A stretch of 64,000 bases of DNA from assembly GCF_014356525.2 (NCBI RefSeq), contig NC_052510.1, positions 20,486,532 through 20,550,531 on the forward strand, written 5' to 3'. Source of the DNA: Nilaparvata lugens (taxonomy: Eukaryota; Arthropoda; Insecta; Hemiptera; Delphacidae). The first letter of the stretch is position 1, and every line of letters begins with the position of its first letter. Of this stretch, positions 33,282 through 46,556 are shown piece by piece. The notes beneath the pieces are model-generated. The model was not told the origin of the DNA. It did no database searches and saw only the letters and a list, made by a program, of their open reading frames with translations. The translations under genes were made by a program, and so were the position numbers.

Positions 33282-36030
33282 ATCTCAATACATGTTGAGA
33301 CAAAATAATTTAAAAGGGTACTTTAAAAAAAGGTACTAAAAGGTACTAAAGGGTACTTTATTAAAAGGTATTTTTAATTAGATATGAAAATATTATGGTA
33401 ACGAATAAAGTGCTGTCAGCTCAAGAACATCTTGTTTTTGAGAAAAGTTTTGCAGTTTAGTCTTTATATTTTGAATTGGAATGGTTCCTTGAAAACTATA
33501 TTCTTTATCTATAGATAGTCTATTTAATAAATTTACGTTTCTAGTTCAATGGATTTTCTTATTTTGGGGGAACGTGGAATATCTTAGAACAAAACTGTAC
33601 ATTTAGACTAGATTTCATAGGAATGTTTGAACTAGTCTCCATGTTGAGTAGACTGAAAAATGTATTCGTAATAGACGATGGTCTAATCAAAGTTCAATCA
33701 AACTTAGTCTGTATCTGTAAAGTGTTTGAAGATGGATCAAACTACATGGCAAAGTAAAAAAACTAAGTTTACTATACTAGAACTACTAATTTTTGAACTA
33801 AACTAAGTTCAGTAGAAACAAGGAACGTTTTTTAGGGTGAAACTTGAGAATATTACTCATTTGACTGGCTTAACAAACCGGGTTCATTACTATGGCTATA
33901 AAAATCTACATTAGTAGCCGAAGAAGGGAGAACTGGTTCCATCATAAAATTTAATGGTCTACATAAATTAGATATGATGTTACACATTCAGTAATCAATT
34001 CAGAAAGTAAAACTTTATTGATCAATAACGAGTCTTTATAACTCAGAGAGAAATCAATTATTCAATCATTCATAAACAATTCTATTGTAGTTCTAAATTA
34101 TATCCAAACTTATAAGGAATTTCAGGTTCTACTGAAAATTTGTATGCTATCGAAAAGCAGAAGGTACTGTATTTCCATACTCAAGAAGCTCTCTCACTGG
34201 ATCTCTCTCAAGTCACGATGAAATTGCAAATCCGTTCATATGATTAAACGATAAAACCACATTACCGCTTCTACAAGGAATTACACCATAATCGTTCAAC
34301 TTCTTACTTAACTTCTTAAATATTAATCAACTAACTTCGATTCTACCATAAGAATTCAAGTACAGTAGTAATGAAATCAAATTCACTTCAAAATCTCGTA
34401 GAAACAAATTGTTCTACCAATCCAACTCTAATACTATGCTTACGAAGGTATTTTATATGTGGTTTGGTTATAGTTATCGTACACTCCACTTGGAATCCAA
34501 TGCTCAATCCTCATCCTATGCATGGTAAACCTATGCATAGTAATGGTGAAAACATTGCAAGAAGAAATATAATGTTTAAACTATTGTAAATTTTCGAACA
34601 GTATTTTCGACAGTATCTCAAGTAAACCAATCTGCATATAGGTACACTATACAACATAAAGCCTTACTATATAATCTGTGTCTATACTTTTTGTATAGTA
34701 TAGTGAGAGCATAGCAATAAGTTTTTCAAAGGTAGTGCCAGCGCATACGCGTAGGTGCGAACGTCTTAAGGTTTAACGTTGACCTCCAATAAATGAATGT
34801 CGATGGCCTTGCTATCCATAACCTTACTTCGGCTTTTTAAAGTGAGCATTCAATATAGCACGGCCTGTGAGTAATATAGATACAGCCTCCGTGTTCTTTA
34901 TAGCAGTGTACTGAGAGCTGAATCTTTTCCGCATTCGTGCAGCATGCAAAAACAGACCATCTTGAACCATCTATGAACAATTGATCTTTTACGTTGAGAT
35001 ATTGATATAAATGGCTTACTTTTTGATGACAGATTATTGCTTGTATCTTGAATTTAATTTTTATCTTGTTTTATGTGATGTACCTTGGAGGAGTGAAAAA
35101 ATATTATAATCGCAAAAGAGGTTTAGATGAAAAAGTCTAGTAAGATTCAAAATAAAAATTGACAGCTTGAAATTTATATTCGAATGATGAACTTGCAAAT
35201 CACACTGTCAAACAGAACTCACTGGCAAAACTATCTACGAGTATAATGGATGATTTCCTATAGAATCTGTACAATCGGTTTTCAAATTTATGATTATTCT
35301 ACTAAAGGGAATAACTTGGATACCCACTGATTGAACTATTGAGAAAACCAAAGCTGAAACTCTATCCAAGACTCCCGACATCAGAGTTTTCCTCCATATT
35401 CATTAACAGTAATCTCAAAAGAAGTTGAAGAAAGTAAAGAAAGGCATCATAACCAAAATATCGAAATGCCAAATTTGAACGTGACTTTACCAGACTAGGT
35501 AGGAATTGGATTTCTCGAAAGTGAAATGTGACTCTTCCGCTCATAAGATAACATGTGCAAGCAAGACACGAGTCAAGAGATAAATGTTTAATTAAAAGCA
35601 TTAATCCAGGATAAACACAGTTTATCGCTACGAATCCCAAGGAATACCAATTTTTGAAATTGATCGTTTCAATTAACCAAATTGAACAACTCTTTAACAT
35701 TTGCAAAATGAATTTTAACTAATGTTTAATTTTCTACAAAAAAAATTTTGGGAAAACTTTTGATAAGTCAAAACTAGAGCTGCAAATCTTTGATTAACAA
35801 TATTTTTCATCTCGAATGGTAAAAATCTCTCAAGTGGAACTGTAATTGCTGTTGACATTTTATTTCAATCCCCAAAATTGCATAAGAGAGAATTCAAGAC
35901 TAGTCAAATCCATGTAAACCCACCAATCTTTGGCCAACAATTATCTCAACTAATGAGAATCTCATAGATATAAATCTTTCAACTGAAAACTGACAAGAAA
36001 ATGCTGAATGGCTGAAAAGAGAAAACGTTT
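33282..36030. other. AT-rich stretch, no gene seen
   Basis: A cluster of GGTACTaaa repeats lies at 33312-33370. A minus-strand frame of 114 codons (35362-35706) contains hydrophobic stretches but has no recognisable motif or splice context. A GC-richer patch near 34730-34870 has no frame. Confidence 0.35.
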
Positions 36031-36035
36031 CTGAA

Positions 36036-36443
36036 ATGAAAAAGACGACTAATGGAATTACACGACTTCACCTGCTACACTTCAACAAAATAATTGAACT
36101 TTCACTCCGGATCATTGAATCAGAATTAGCATGGGAATTACTCTGTGATCTTATAGTCCACGGGGTACCTGCCACTCCATTATCTACTGCTCTATGCCTG
36201 GGAATTACAGTGTACAGGGTACCTGCCGCTCCATTATCTCCTGTTCTATGCTTGAGAATAAATGTTAACACTGTTGAATCGTCAGTTTCGGCAATTATCA
36301 CACCGAGCAGAGCAATGGTGTCGTGTCAGCCACCATTTCACTTTCATTCATTCAATTTTCCGACACTTTTACTTTTCTGCTCATTCTACACACGCATGTT
36401 ATTTTCAACGGCTCTGCGTCTCAGGTGGATAATGCGATTATAA
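36036..36443 (+). other. 135-codon open frame with two 18-residue repeats
   Basis: The frame starts at ATG 36036 and contains a 54-base tandem duplication (about 36163-36270). It encodes GVPATPLSTALCLGITVY then RVPAAPLSPVLCLRINVN. The minus strand is also open over most of it. The composition is more balanced than in the flanks. No family is recognised. The open frame may simply result from duplicating a stop-free 54-mer, so I do not call it a gene. Confidence 0.2.
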
Positions 36444-38555
36444 GAGGTGATGTGAATCCAATAGGTAGGATCCTGAAGAGTGTCATTTCCTTCACAAATC
36501 AGTGTTTAACGAAATCTCTATGTTGTTACATTCTTAATTAGAGAATAGTGTATTGTATTCAAAATCATTTCCAACTTGTTATAATAATTTATGAGTACCT
36601 TACTGATTCAATCTAACATAAAGTAGAAGAGTCTGGTAGTAGAGTCAACCTTTGAAATGGAATTATGGTACATGGAATTTGAGCAAGATATCAAATCAAA
36701 TTTCAACTGAAATCAAGTTGATGGGCTTCCTAGTTATTCAAATTCTATTCAACTGTTTATGAAAAGTTCATCGTTGACAAAAATATTTATGTTAGTATAT
36801 CTCTACTGAATTACAATCATATTCATTAATTTCATCCCCTACCAGATCATATAAAGACAGAATCATTCCCATCACATAAAAGAGTAGCAAATCTGAATGT
36901 CACGACTCAAAAATAGATGAATCGGTTTTGAAAACTAACGAAAATGAAGTCAATGTCAGATCTGGCTTGGAATCTCAAGATGCTAATTTTTCGTTTTCAA
37001 ATGCTCTATAATAAATTCGTTAAACAACGAAATGGATTCTGAGGTGTAACAATCTGCAGGATACTCATATATTTGAGAAAAAATATTAAACCTTCAATAG
37101 CCTAGCTAGGCTTGTGTTTCTCTACAAAGTAACAACCAGCAACTATCAGTGACTTTGACATGACGTCATAAATATAAAACTCCTACTTGGATCATTCAAA
37201 ATCCCAAGTCTTGTACAAACTACACTAACTACAACAAGTACAACTAACTCCTAAATCGAACACTAACTCCAAACACTTCTAAATCACCATTCCTTTAGTC
37301 ACTAGCTGTAAAATTTAATGTACTCCGAACAAATAATAATAAAGGTGGCATTGAAAAAATCTTTTATTATAGACTCTCAATTAGTTTTATCGTCACTCAG
37401 TCTTTTGAATGAGAATAACCTTCGACATTTGTAGAGTAGTGAGGGTCACACACACACACACAACTGCATAAAGGATTTGCCAGCCTTATACAGCCTGGCG
37501 AGGACATCCACAATTTCTAATTCTTAGAAGATTGAATTTAAAGCGTTCTATCAATGAGCAGTGAGACAATATAGATGAGAATGAGACCTTAGATGATATG
37601 GAGGATTTAGGTATCAAGGTAATGGTAAAATCAAACTATAAGCTCCTGACAAAAAAATGATATAAGGGGACTAATGAATGAGATAATAATTTGTAAGGTT
37701 CAAGGATGATAAGGGTATCAAGGTAATGCTAGATATCTCACACCTTTCAGGTAGGGTATATTAAATATTTGTTACAGCAATACTGCATTCGTATTTTATT
37801 TCTGTCATAGAGAAGAAAATATAGATATAGTACGACAATGAGATCTTAAAGGGTAAACATGTGATAGATTGAACAGGATAATGGTATTATGGTAAGTTGG
37901 ATTCAAACCGAAACTCCATGGAGAGTGTGCAAAGTACTAATGATGTTGTGATGATTGGACCCATATAGGATTTCGAAACAAATTTCATTCGCAAATAAAC
38001 AGAATACATTACCAAGGAATACACTAAAATAACATTAACATTGGTGACATTAACATTAAAAAAGAAACATAACAAAATAACATTAAAATTAACATTATTC
38101 TAACATTGGTTAGAAAAGGATTACGGTATTGGATGTGAAGGATTTAATATTTTGGTATAGGAGATCTTCGGGTTCTTATAGCTGAGGCCCTAATAAACTT
38201 TGAATAACTGTCACTAGAGTTGTGGGGTATAATCCAATGAGGCACGTGGTTATATGGCATACTCTCATTACACACACCAGAGGAAAGTTTCCATGTCGAC
38301 ATTATGCAGCAAAAATAAGAATAGAGTGAAAATCGGATTTTAAGTTCCGGTGAGATGATTGTATGAAGAGGTTTCAATTTTGTCGAGCTGGAGAGTTCAA
38401 GAGCATGAAGATCCAAGATGGAAGATATTTGGTAAATTGATATTCGGTCTATTGTTGATGATTAATTTGATAGGGAGATGTTAATGGCGTTGATCTGAAA
38501 GAAACCTATGTTCAGGAAGGATCACGTTATCGGTATCACAGGGGTGAACCGCATA
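36444..38555. other. AT-rich stretch, no gene seen
   Basis: Nothing supported beyond a (CA)n run at 37447-37463 and several cattaacatt repeats around 38030-38105. Confidence 0.4.
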
Positions 38556-38559
38556 GCTC

Positions 38560-38735
38560 ATGGAAACAACACCCCCGTCCCTTTAAAATTGAAGAAAATG
38601 TTGTCAGCAGTAAATACTAAATACTGCTGACTGTTTTTAGGAACCCTCCCCCAAGATTTGATATTGACTTCTCACCCCCCTCAAGATTCGGGGTCATGCA
38701 GTCTGCGTCCAAACCCCCCAGTGGGCAACTCTGGG
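38560..38735. repeat. C-run repeat, family of CTGCGTCCAARCCCCC
   Basis: The segment contains acacccccgtccc, cctcccccaagatttgatattga, cacccccctcaagattcgg and gcagtctgcgtccaaaccccc. A related segment at 54035-54215 has aagatttgattttgag and gcagtctgcgtccaagccccc in the same order. A short inverted pair (cagcagtaaatac.../...atactgctg) lies near 38609-38630. Confidence 0.6.
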
Positions 38736-38739
38736 TATT

Positions 38740-41700
38740 AGGTAAGTTGAGTTTTCAACCAAAAATGTATTATGCAATTTCTATTTTACTTTTATTCCTT
38801 AGATAAAAACCTATCTTGATAATAATAATAATAAACAATCAGCTCCAGACGAGTTACATCAAAAGATTTATTTAATCCGATACTCAAAAAGCGTTAAAAC
38901 AATGACAATTGTAGCCACCTTTCACCACACAACAATGGATCGTTCCTTATTTACAGAGATGTAAAAATAATATTAACTTCCTACTTGCTCCGTTCACTTC
39001 AATCCAACTTCCTAAACAATAAAAGAAACAAGTCAATTTTCCTCCTAGGCCCAAGTAATGCTAGAGTGATTACAGGAAGAAATTAGGATGCATTACGTAA
39101 ATCTATGCAACTGAAAAATGTAATAAAATAGAGCAATAAACTGGAAAATGAAGAGAAAATTCACAAATGGAAGTTTTTCACTACCGGATTCGAATGTGTT
39201 TGAAATCAGTCAAAGTTAACTATAGTCAAATTCTAGCAAGGTTTGATCTTTTTATTCAACAGAAACTTTTGAAAAATTGTTTCAGTCATACAAAGCATCT
39301 TCATGAATTAATTGCTAACTGGAAATAAGCCACGTAACTCTCCCCTTATTTCATTGAGTTCTTTCAATGAAAAACCTACGATAACTTACGCTTTCGTCTG
39401 AAAAATCTTCCTTGACCCAAATTTCAGGCCATGCAACAGCTGAAGGTTGCATTAATATTGAATAGTTCTGGATATTTTAATAAATTCACGTATTAATATG
39501 CATTCCAATACACGCAAGCATGGACCAGCACCGGCAATCACAGCAAAGCCTTCACGAAATAGTGACGGATTTTTCAGTTTTGTTCTTGAAATGTTATGTG
39601 GAGGTTACATTATTGTGTACGAATTGGATAATTTTTCCCGAAATTGTATTATATTGAAATTGGATAACAGTATCATCAAATTAGAGTAATTTATAATGCT
39701 CGATCTGTTCTAAAAAATATCGGAAAATGTAGTTTTAAAAACAAGTTGCGATTCCAGAATAGAGAAAACTAGCACCTAGGTAAATCTGTAGGAAGTTTTG
39801 TTTCTTCCCATCCCTTATATATTATCGATTTTCACTGGTTGTTCTTGAATAACCACCAAACGAACTTGAAATAATCCAGTTAAGCAAGTTGCATAGATTC
39901 ATTCGCATGTCTTACCAACTTAGCGATAGAACACGATTTCTGCTAAACGATATGTGAATTTTGAAAACATATTCCGAAATAGTGAGTTGAAATTGTATTT
40001 CTGAATTGACATCATTATGAGTGAGACTGGAGACTATTTTTACTGTCTTCTTATTGCTTGTAATTAACGTTGGAATTAAAATTCAAGAATTAATTTTTTC
40101 GTTCACATATTTAAAATTTAATACAATTTTGAGAGTATTTTGATACAAATGAGACTGTTGGATAGTTCAAAAGCATCTATACACAATCCCCTGAGAATTA
40201 GAGAAATCCAATCCTTTGATGATGAGATGCCGAGATTACTTAAAATATTTTATTGAGTTTGGTGGAACATTAAACATTAATGTAATTAAAATAATCAATA
40301 AAAAAAATCCTAGTTGAAAGAAAGGATAAACAGCAGTACGAGAATAATAAAAGAAGAGTTTGTGCAAGGAAAAATATCAAAGTTTTCAATTGAAAGAGGA
40401 GACTCAAGAGATTGAAAATGTTGATAGGAGACATCACTTGAAACCTATACAAACGAGGAAAATCCAACTCGAAGAGTTGTGAATGCAGTTCCAATGAGTG
40501 ACAAAAGCTTGAGGAAAACCCGTTAAATTTTGAAATTTATTCACAACGGAAACATGTTTTAAGATGATGGTTCCAGGCATTATATTCAACAGTAAACTAA
40601 CAACAACAATTATTGTGAAAGAATATGAGACGCTGAATTCCACTAGTAGGTCATCTAAATAGCCTCAAGTAACTATTCTCAAAACAAATACAACAATAAT
40701 CCTTTATTTTTATATACATCAGACTAATCTTTCAAGGCTGTTCCCAGGATAAACTTACTATAATCATGATTTGTTGAATCTCAAAATCTTCCACAGTAAA
40801 TGATGTAATAACACGTTTGCCAAACTTATTAACTGAATAAAAATATTGGCAACTAATTTAGGGTAACTGATGATGGAAACAATAAATTTGCAGTTGAAAA
40901 GAATATTTGATTCTATGATGTGCTTTTGACCCTTCTGGCGATTAGTTGAAAGTTGTGAAATTAAGAAGAATTACAGTAATAGTTTGAAGGCGTTATTATG
41001 TAATTTTGACAGGCGCGATGTATTTACTGATACATAACATGGACCTTGAGCATCAATCACCGTTATGACCAGCAAGTCGAACAGTATTAAGCCACAGGCA
41101 AGATTACACTTTTTGGTCGATGATTATCACAGTTCTTCACTAAAATCTAATGAATCTGTTGATTACATCTATTCAGATTTTTCAGATCTAGCAGAAGATA
41201 ATGTCACACTACTTTGAGAGAATTGATTGAATCACGATATTAACCAAAGAACATGATTGCAAGACTATTGAGACTGTATCAGAAAATTAGATTCAAAATC
41301 GGTTTCTCAAGAGTTGGGCAAGGAGGTATCGTACAATAATTGTTTGAAAAAATGTTTTGAAATAACACTTATATTCTGTTTATCAAACCAAACTCAAATT
41401 AAACTTTCCATGTAGCTTGGATGTTGTCATAAAACACAAATAAGGAGAACATAGTGTTTTGAAATGATAATTATAAATAAAACTACTAAAAGTGAAGAAA
41501 ACATCATCTAACAAAGGATGTTATTTTTCATCTCTCCACCCCTGTAAACAGTGTTTGTAAGAATTAACATGCCCATCTGAAACATTCTATGAGAAAAAAC
41601 TCATGTGCTCAAAATGTCTTGAGCTATTGGACTTAAATTGAACGTGATTCAATTAAGTGTTTTTACACTTGAGGTTCCATATGAAATGTTTGAGAAGTGA

Positions 41701-42025
41701 TTAGTCCATGCACACTTGAACTACGAACATCTTCTCACGTTAACATTATCGTAGTGTGATTAAATTTATGTTATTTTTCTATTCGTAAACATGTTTTGAT
41801 TCTTCCTGTTGTTACTATTTATGATGGGGATAATAAAGTTAGAGTTTGGGTAAGAATTGAGTATGTTTCAGTTAATTAATCCATATTTTCTTGCCTATCT
41901 CTTTATTCTTTGTATGGTTGTTACTTATCAAACTGATTGCGAATCTACATTCCATCAAATCTTTGAATATTATCTTGACCCAACACTCTTCCCGATTCGA
42001 CGATTCCTTCCTGCGAGTGGCAACT
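38740..42025. other. AT-rich stretch, no gene seen
   Basis: No exon, RNA gene or structured repeat could be supported. The minus-strand frames at 40270-40643 have no recognisable motif. Confidence 0.4.
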
Positions 42026-42310
42026 AAATATCAAGATGGCATTTCACTTTCAATGGCGCGTCGTGTTTTTCCTCTGCCGAGTAGAAAGGCCGAACGAAAA
42101 AAGAACGCTGAGAATCGCGCGAGTTCGGAAGGTGAAAGTGGTCTGAGAATGAAAGTTGAAGCGTAACTGCAACGAAAAAGACGAATTCCAGTTTTACCGC
42201 GCTCTGCTGCTGGAGCTGGAGAGAAAACGTCCAGTAAAAGTGAATGCGGACGCGCGTCTCGTTTTAGAACGTTCTGGAATTGAGGCAAGCGTAATCGCTA
42301 CGATCAGCTG
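42026..42310. promoter_or_regulatory. CpG-richer patch, possible promoter or 5' UTR
   Basis: About 280 bp with many CpG (tggcgcgtcgtg, gaatcgcgcgagttcgg, gcggacgcgcgtctcg) stand out sharply. Two short + strand ATG frames lie here: MAFHFQWRVVFF at 42035, and MARRVFPLPSRKAERKKNAE at 42053, the latter stopping after 37 codons. On the minus strand a possible acceptor TTTTTCGTTGCAG lies near 42152-42165. The GAAAGTGG and GTGAAAGT words are common in insect 5' UTRs. The direction of transcription is undecided. Confidence 0.35.
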
Positions 42311-44571
42311 ACGATTATAGATGTCTACACTTGAAACGTTAACTACTTGATAACTTGATCATGCTCTACTATAGTTTTTGTGGTTTAAAAGATGAATTTA
42401 TTAGAGGATCATGCACAAAAAATAAGCACTAGGCTTGTGCATTCGCTTTTATTTTTTCGGTTTCCACGGGTACCTACTAGTGGAACGTAATCTTCCCTTC
42501 CATCAAAGAAATTCAAAATACAGTACGTTTTAAAATAATGTGAAAGTCTTCACTTTGGAGAAGTTTTATTGAGATCAGTTTTACAATGGATACAATACAA
42601 AGTAACAAGTTGTAAATGTGAAAGTTTCTAACCTCAATAAAGCTTTATATTGGGATCAACCTGACAACGATTAATTGATTGAGGGATTATGAGAATAGTT
42701 TTAGAGATTTTTGAGAAGTTTCAGTCTGGTGAGGTTTGTCGAATAGCTGGTTCAAGTAAAGAGTATTACATTATATTATCTGGAACGTTGGTTCTTATAA
42801 AAATAACAAAACATCTAAAATGTTTGGAGTGCAAAGAAAAATAGACTTTGCTCCTTTTGGAATTCTATTAAACTTTGCTACACAGGACAAAAGTATTTTC
42901 TAAAATACAACCTATTGTTATTTTAATCAACTTATCCAGTGAATATGATGGGTTTTAAAAGTATAGATAGGTCAAATTAATTCTTTTTATTTTCATATAT
43001 GCAGTGAGTCCAATTACCTTGGAAATAGATTTTCTTTTTATTGAATAGAATCAATACATCTTGCGTCTAGGCTCGGCTACTTGACACTTGGAAATTTATT
43101 CAAGCTAGAAAGATAAAATGATAAGAAAATGTTTGCGAAATGACCTACATTCGAATTCATTTTTTTCACCGACAGTTTTTTAGTTGTTTTCGCTCAAACC
43201 GAAAGAGTTGAGAAGAGAAGCAAAAACGTCACGAAAAAATATAAATATAACGGAATAATCTATTCAGCTAGTAATAAGTTTGTTATATTATCGTTGAATA
43301 GATAATTATTATTATTGTTTAATGTCAATGAACTTCGAACAAATGCTTTAGATAAAGCATATCTCTTTCAAAAATATGTGAACTTTACAAATTCTGATTT
43401 TCTGCTGTAATTTCATAAAATTAATGGAGAAGCTAGACGAATTTCAAACAGTTGCCAAATTTTATAACGAGTCATTGTCACTAATTATCCAGAATATTCT
43501 ACAATATGAATGAATCTGAGCTGATTATTAATAAAAATACTGAGTATTTTATGATAGGTCTTATTTATCTTGGTACAGTATCCTCTATCACTTTCGTTCC
43601 CCCATCTATGGATTACTTCAATTTTATGTTATACAAGTTAAATGTGAAATGTTATGGCATTAACGTACGGTACCAGCTATTGTGAGTCTGAGTAGGTAAG
43701 TAAGAAAATATGGTATGGATTGGGAATTCTTGAACAAATTATGCTCAACTATCCTGAACAATTCGCAATTTATCCTCAGGAGTTTTTGAGTGAATACATT
43801 CACATAATGATCATCTCTATTCAAGAACTTTTTTGATTCAAATATTTTTCATTTCTTGATTCTATATAGAATAATTTCATTATTTTGAGATCTAATTCCT
43901 ATTTCATAATATGCTTAGTTATTAAATTTTCCTTGTATTAAAATGTTTTATTCTCTTCAATGAAGTATAATACAAGACTTATCAATTTAATAGTTCTTAG
44001 GTCTTCTAAGAAGAGGTTTCAAAAGTTCACATGGATAGAAGGATTAATTTATAAAAATAACAGATGGGCCAAAAGTGATTACCTACAATACATTTTCCAG
44101 GGGAATTGTCACCTAAGTGTAAGTGGTGGGTAAAAGAATTTTGATATTGTGAAATATGAAAGATTCTTCTTGAATATCTATTTCTAGATAATATTTCAAA
44201 TATTGATGGAAGATACATTCATAAGTTTCTAGCATTAATCTTTTACGTATTGAACTTGTAGTATTCCATCCCCATTCAATGAGACAAAGTCCATCTTGTT
44301 AATCACCGTACCTTCAAACAACAATTAGTAATTGATAGATAAATAAAGCTGTTGGGAAACGACCTCAATGCTATCACTAGAGTTGCGGAATCTTGGACGT
44401 TTATAGCACAAAACTGGTTTTTGTCCTGTTATTCTTGACAACTAACAGCCATCTAAGCCTTCTCAATAAATGTACATTAAAATTTATTACAAAACATCTT
44501 ACAAATGAAAATTCTGCACTATTATGAGTTTTATCATCCCAAAATCTCTTCAAGATTAGTTTTACTTAGAA
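42311..44571. other. AT-rich stretch, no gene seen
   Basis: Nothing could be supported. The minus-strand frame at 44027-44218 has no recognisable motif. Confidence 0.4.
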
Positions 44572-44662
44572 TTGTATTGGAGGGTTAAGTGGAAGAGAGG
44601 GCCGGCTGCGCCCTAACTTCGCCCTCCTAGGAAAAGGCAGCTAATCAATCAATCAATCACGA
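44572..44662. repeat. Repeat with GGAGGG...CCCTCC inverted core
   Basis: The segment ttggagggttaagtggaaga, then gagggc, then gccctaacttcgccctccta and ggaaaa ends in (aatc)n. The inner parts are inverted copies of each other (gagggttaagt against acttcgccctc). I recall this as a frequent planthopper repeat, perhaps a short retroelement ending in AATC repeats. Confidence 0.55.
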
Positions 44663-45630
44663 CTGATAACAGAATTTCTAAGTAGTCTGAAATTGTTTAA
44701 AAGTTGAATATAAATTATTAATTGAATGATCAGGAGAAACTTGGAATCTCACAAAATAACAGACCAATATACGCTTACACTCTTCCATCGATCCACATAT
44801 TTGTTTAACATCCTATTCAGTCAATGATTTAAGTCTACTATAAATTCAAGGAATACAATATTGAATAATTTGGCTGTAGTTCTTTTAATGTAGAAACTTC
44901 AAGTAAAACTAATTCTAGAACTCTGGATGAGATATGATTTTTGTAAGTGAACATCTTATATTAAGGGATGTGAACATGATAGATGTAAACCGCATCATTG
45001 ATCACACAAATAATGTGGGTATCTGCTTGATTTGAAAAAAGACACCATCTAATTTGATTGATTAATATTCTGATTATTGAAATTACTGCGATATTTTAAA
45101 TGAACTGAGAACTATTATGAATCACATAGCCACATGAGATTCATTTAGAAAATATTTACACTGTATTCATTTCGAAAATATTGATCAACACTTGATGAAA
45201 ATTCATTATGAATAGAATATTTGTCAATATCAATTAATGACAATAATTATTGATAACCTATATCTTTTAGGAAATAATATTGACATTACAATAGTTACAT
45301 ATGCTTAGTCTATTCTCTTCAACTCCTCATAATAATACTATACAAATATAAAGAGCTCATCACACAGAACATAATACTCATAATAATACTATACAAATAT
45401 AAAGAGCTCATCTACCGTGGGAAACATATTTGAAATTGGTTCAATAATTTTGTGTTATTTGCTTTCAATAACAACTACAAATAAATCAAGATAGATTTTC
45501 GACAGATAGAAGCGATTGGTTTCTCATAAGCCATCTCGAAATATTTTATTGAAGAGGTCAATCTAATTAGCTTGTGTAGCATTTGGAAATTAATTCATAT
45601 TGTTAAAATTTTGTTCTTTATCGTGAATTT
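44663..45630. other. AT-rich stretch with a 51-bp tandem duplication
   Basis: The block ctcataataatactatacaa followed by atataaagagctcat occurs at 45326 and again at 45377, a period of 51. Otherwise nothing was recognised. Confidence 0.5.
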
Positions 45631-46556
45631 TTACTTTCCTTGCCCCATTACCCTAGGTAAGGAAAGTTTTGCTTTCCAAAAAAATTAAGGTACCCTAATT
45701 TCAAGTTTTCTATACGTTTCAAGGTCCCCTGAGTCCAAAAACATGATTTTTGGGTGTTTCTGTGTGTGTGTGTGTATGTGTGTACTTATGTCTGTGAACA
45801 CTATAACTCCATTCCTAATCAACCGATTGACTTGAAATTTCAAACTTAAGGTCCTTATACCATGAGGATCCGACAGTAAGAAATTCAATAGAATTCAATT
45901 CAAGATGGCGGAAAAAATGGCGGATGATTACTAAAAAACCATATTTTTCACATTTTTCTCGAAAACGGCTTTAACGATTTTCTTCAAATTTATACCATGG
46001 ATAGCTATTTATAAGCCCTATCAGCTGACATGAGTCTCATTTCTGGGAAAATTGCAGGAGATACGTAATATTCTTGAGAAAAATGACAGATAATGACTAA
46101 AAAACCATGTTTTTCACGATTTTCTCAAAAATGACTTGACCGATTTTTTCAAATTCATACCCTGTATAGTTATTTATCAGCTCTATCAACTGGCATGAGT
46201 CTTTTTCCTGGGAAACTAATGGGGGGTCCACCCCATCCTTGAGAAATGGTCTTTGTAACCTCCTTCTCGTGCATGAGGTAGGTAGGTAGAACAGTTTATA
46301 AAAAGAACACATAGTCGAGATATTTCATCTGTAGAACAGCTGTTTAGACGACTTCTAAAAAAATCAAATCAAAGGAAAAAGTACTCTGAAAACAAATATA
46401 TATAAACATAGTTATAGAGTAGTCTTATCGTAGTTTCAAATATGTTGCCGCCAATCGTCATTATGTTATTCCCCTAAATTATTCTCGTTTATGAGAATGA
46501 GGCTTACAGTTCAATGAGGAAGGAAAGTTGTGTGAGTGTATCACACCAGATTTTTA
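45631..46556. repeat. High-copy planthopper repeat (TAAGGAAAGT...GAAAGTTGTGTGAGTG)
   Basis: It starts with actttccttgcccc...ggtaaggaaagtttt and continues through gtccctgagtccaaaaacat-like text, a (TG)n stretch and two diverged internal copies of the ccatgtttttcac/ctcgaaaacggctttaacga, gatagctatttat and ctatcagctgacatgagtct block. It ends with aggaaggaaagttgtgtgag and accagattttt. I recognise it as one of the most abundant repeats in Nilaparvata lugens sequence. It encodes no transposase and its class is unclear. Confidence 0.8.

Noticed and set aside
35362..35706. 114-codon minus-strand ORF with hydrophobic segments
   Set aside because: No motif, no splice context, and the surrounding composition is identical. 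Chance cannot be excluded.
45685..46312. Minus-strand ORFs
   Set aside because: They lie inside the high-copy non-coding planthopper repeat.
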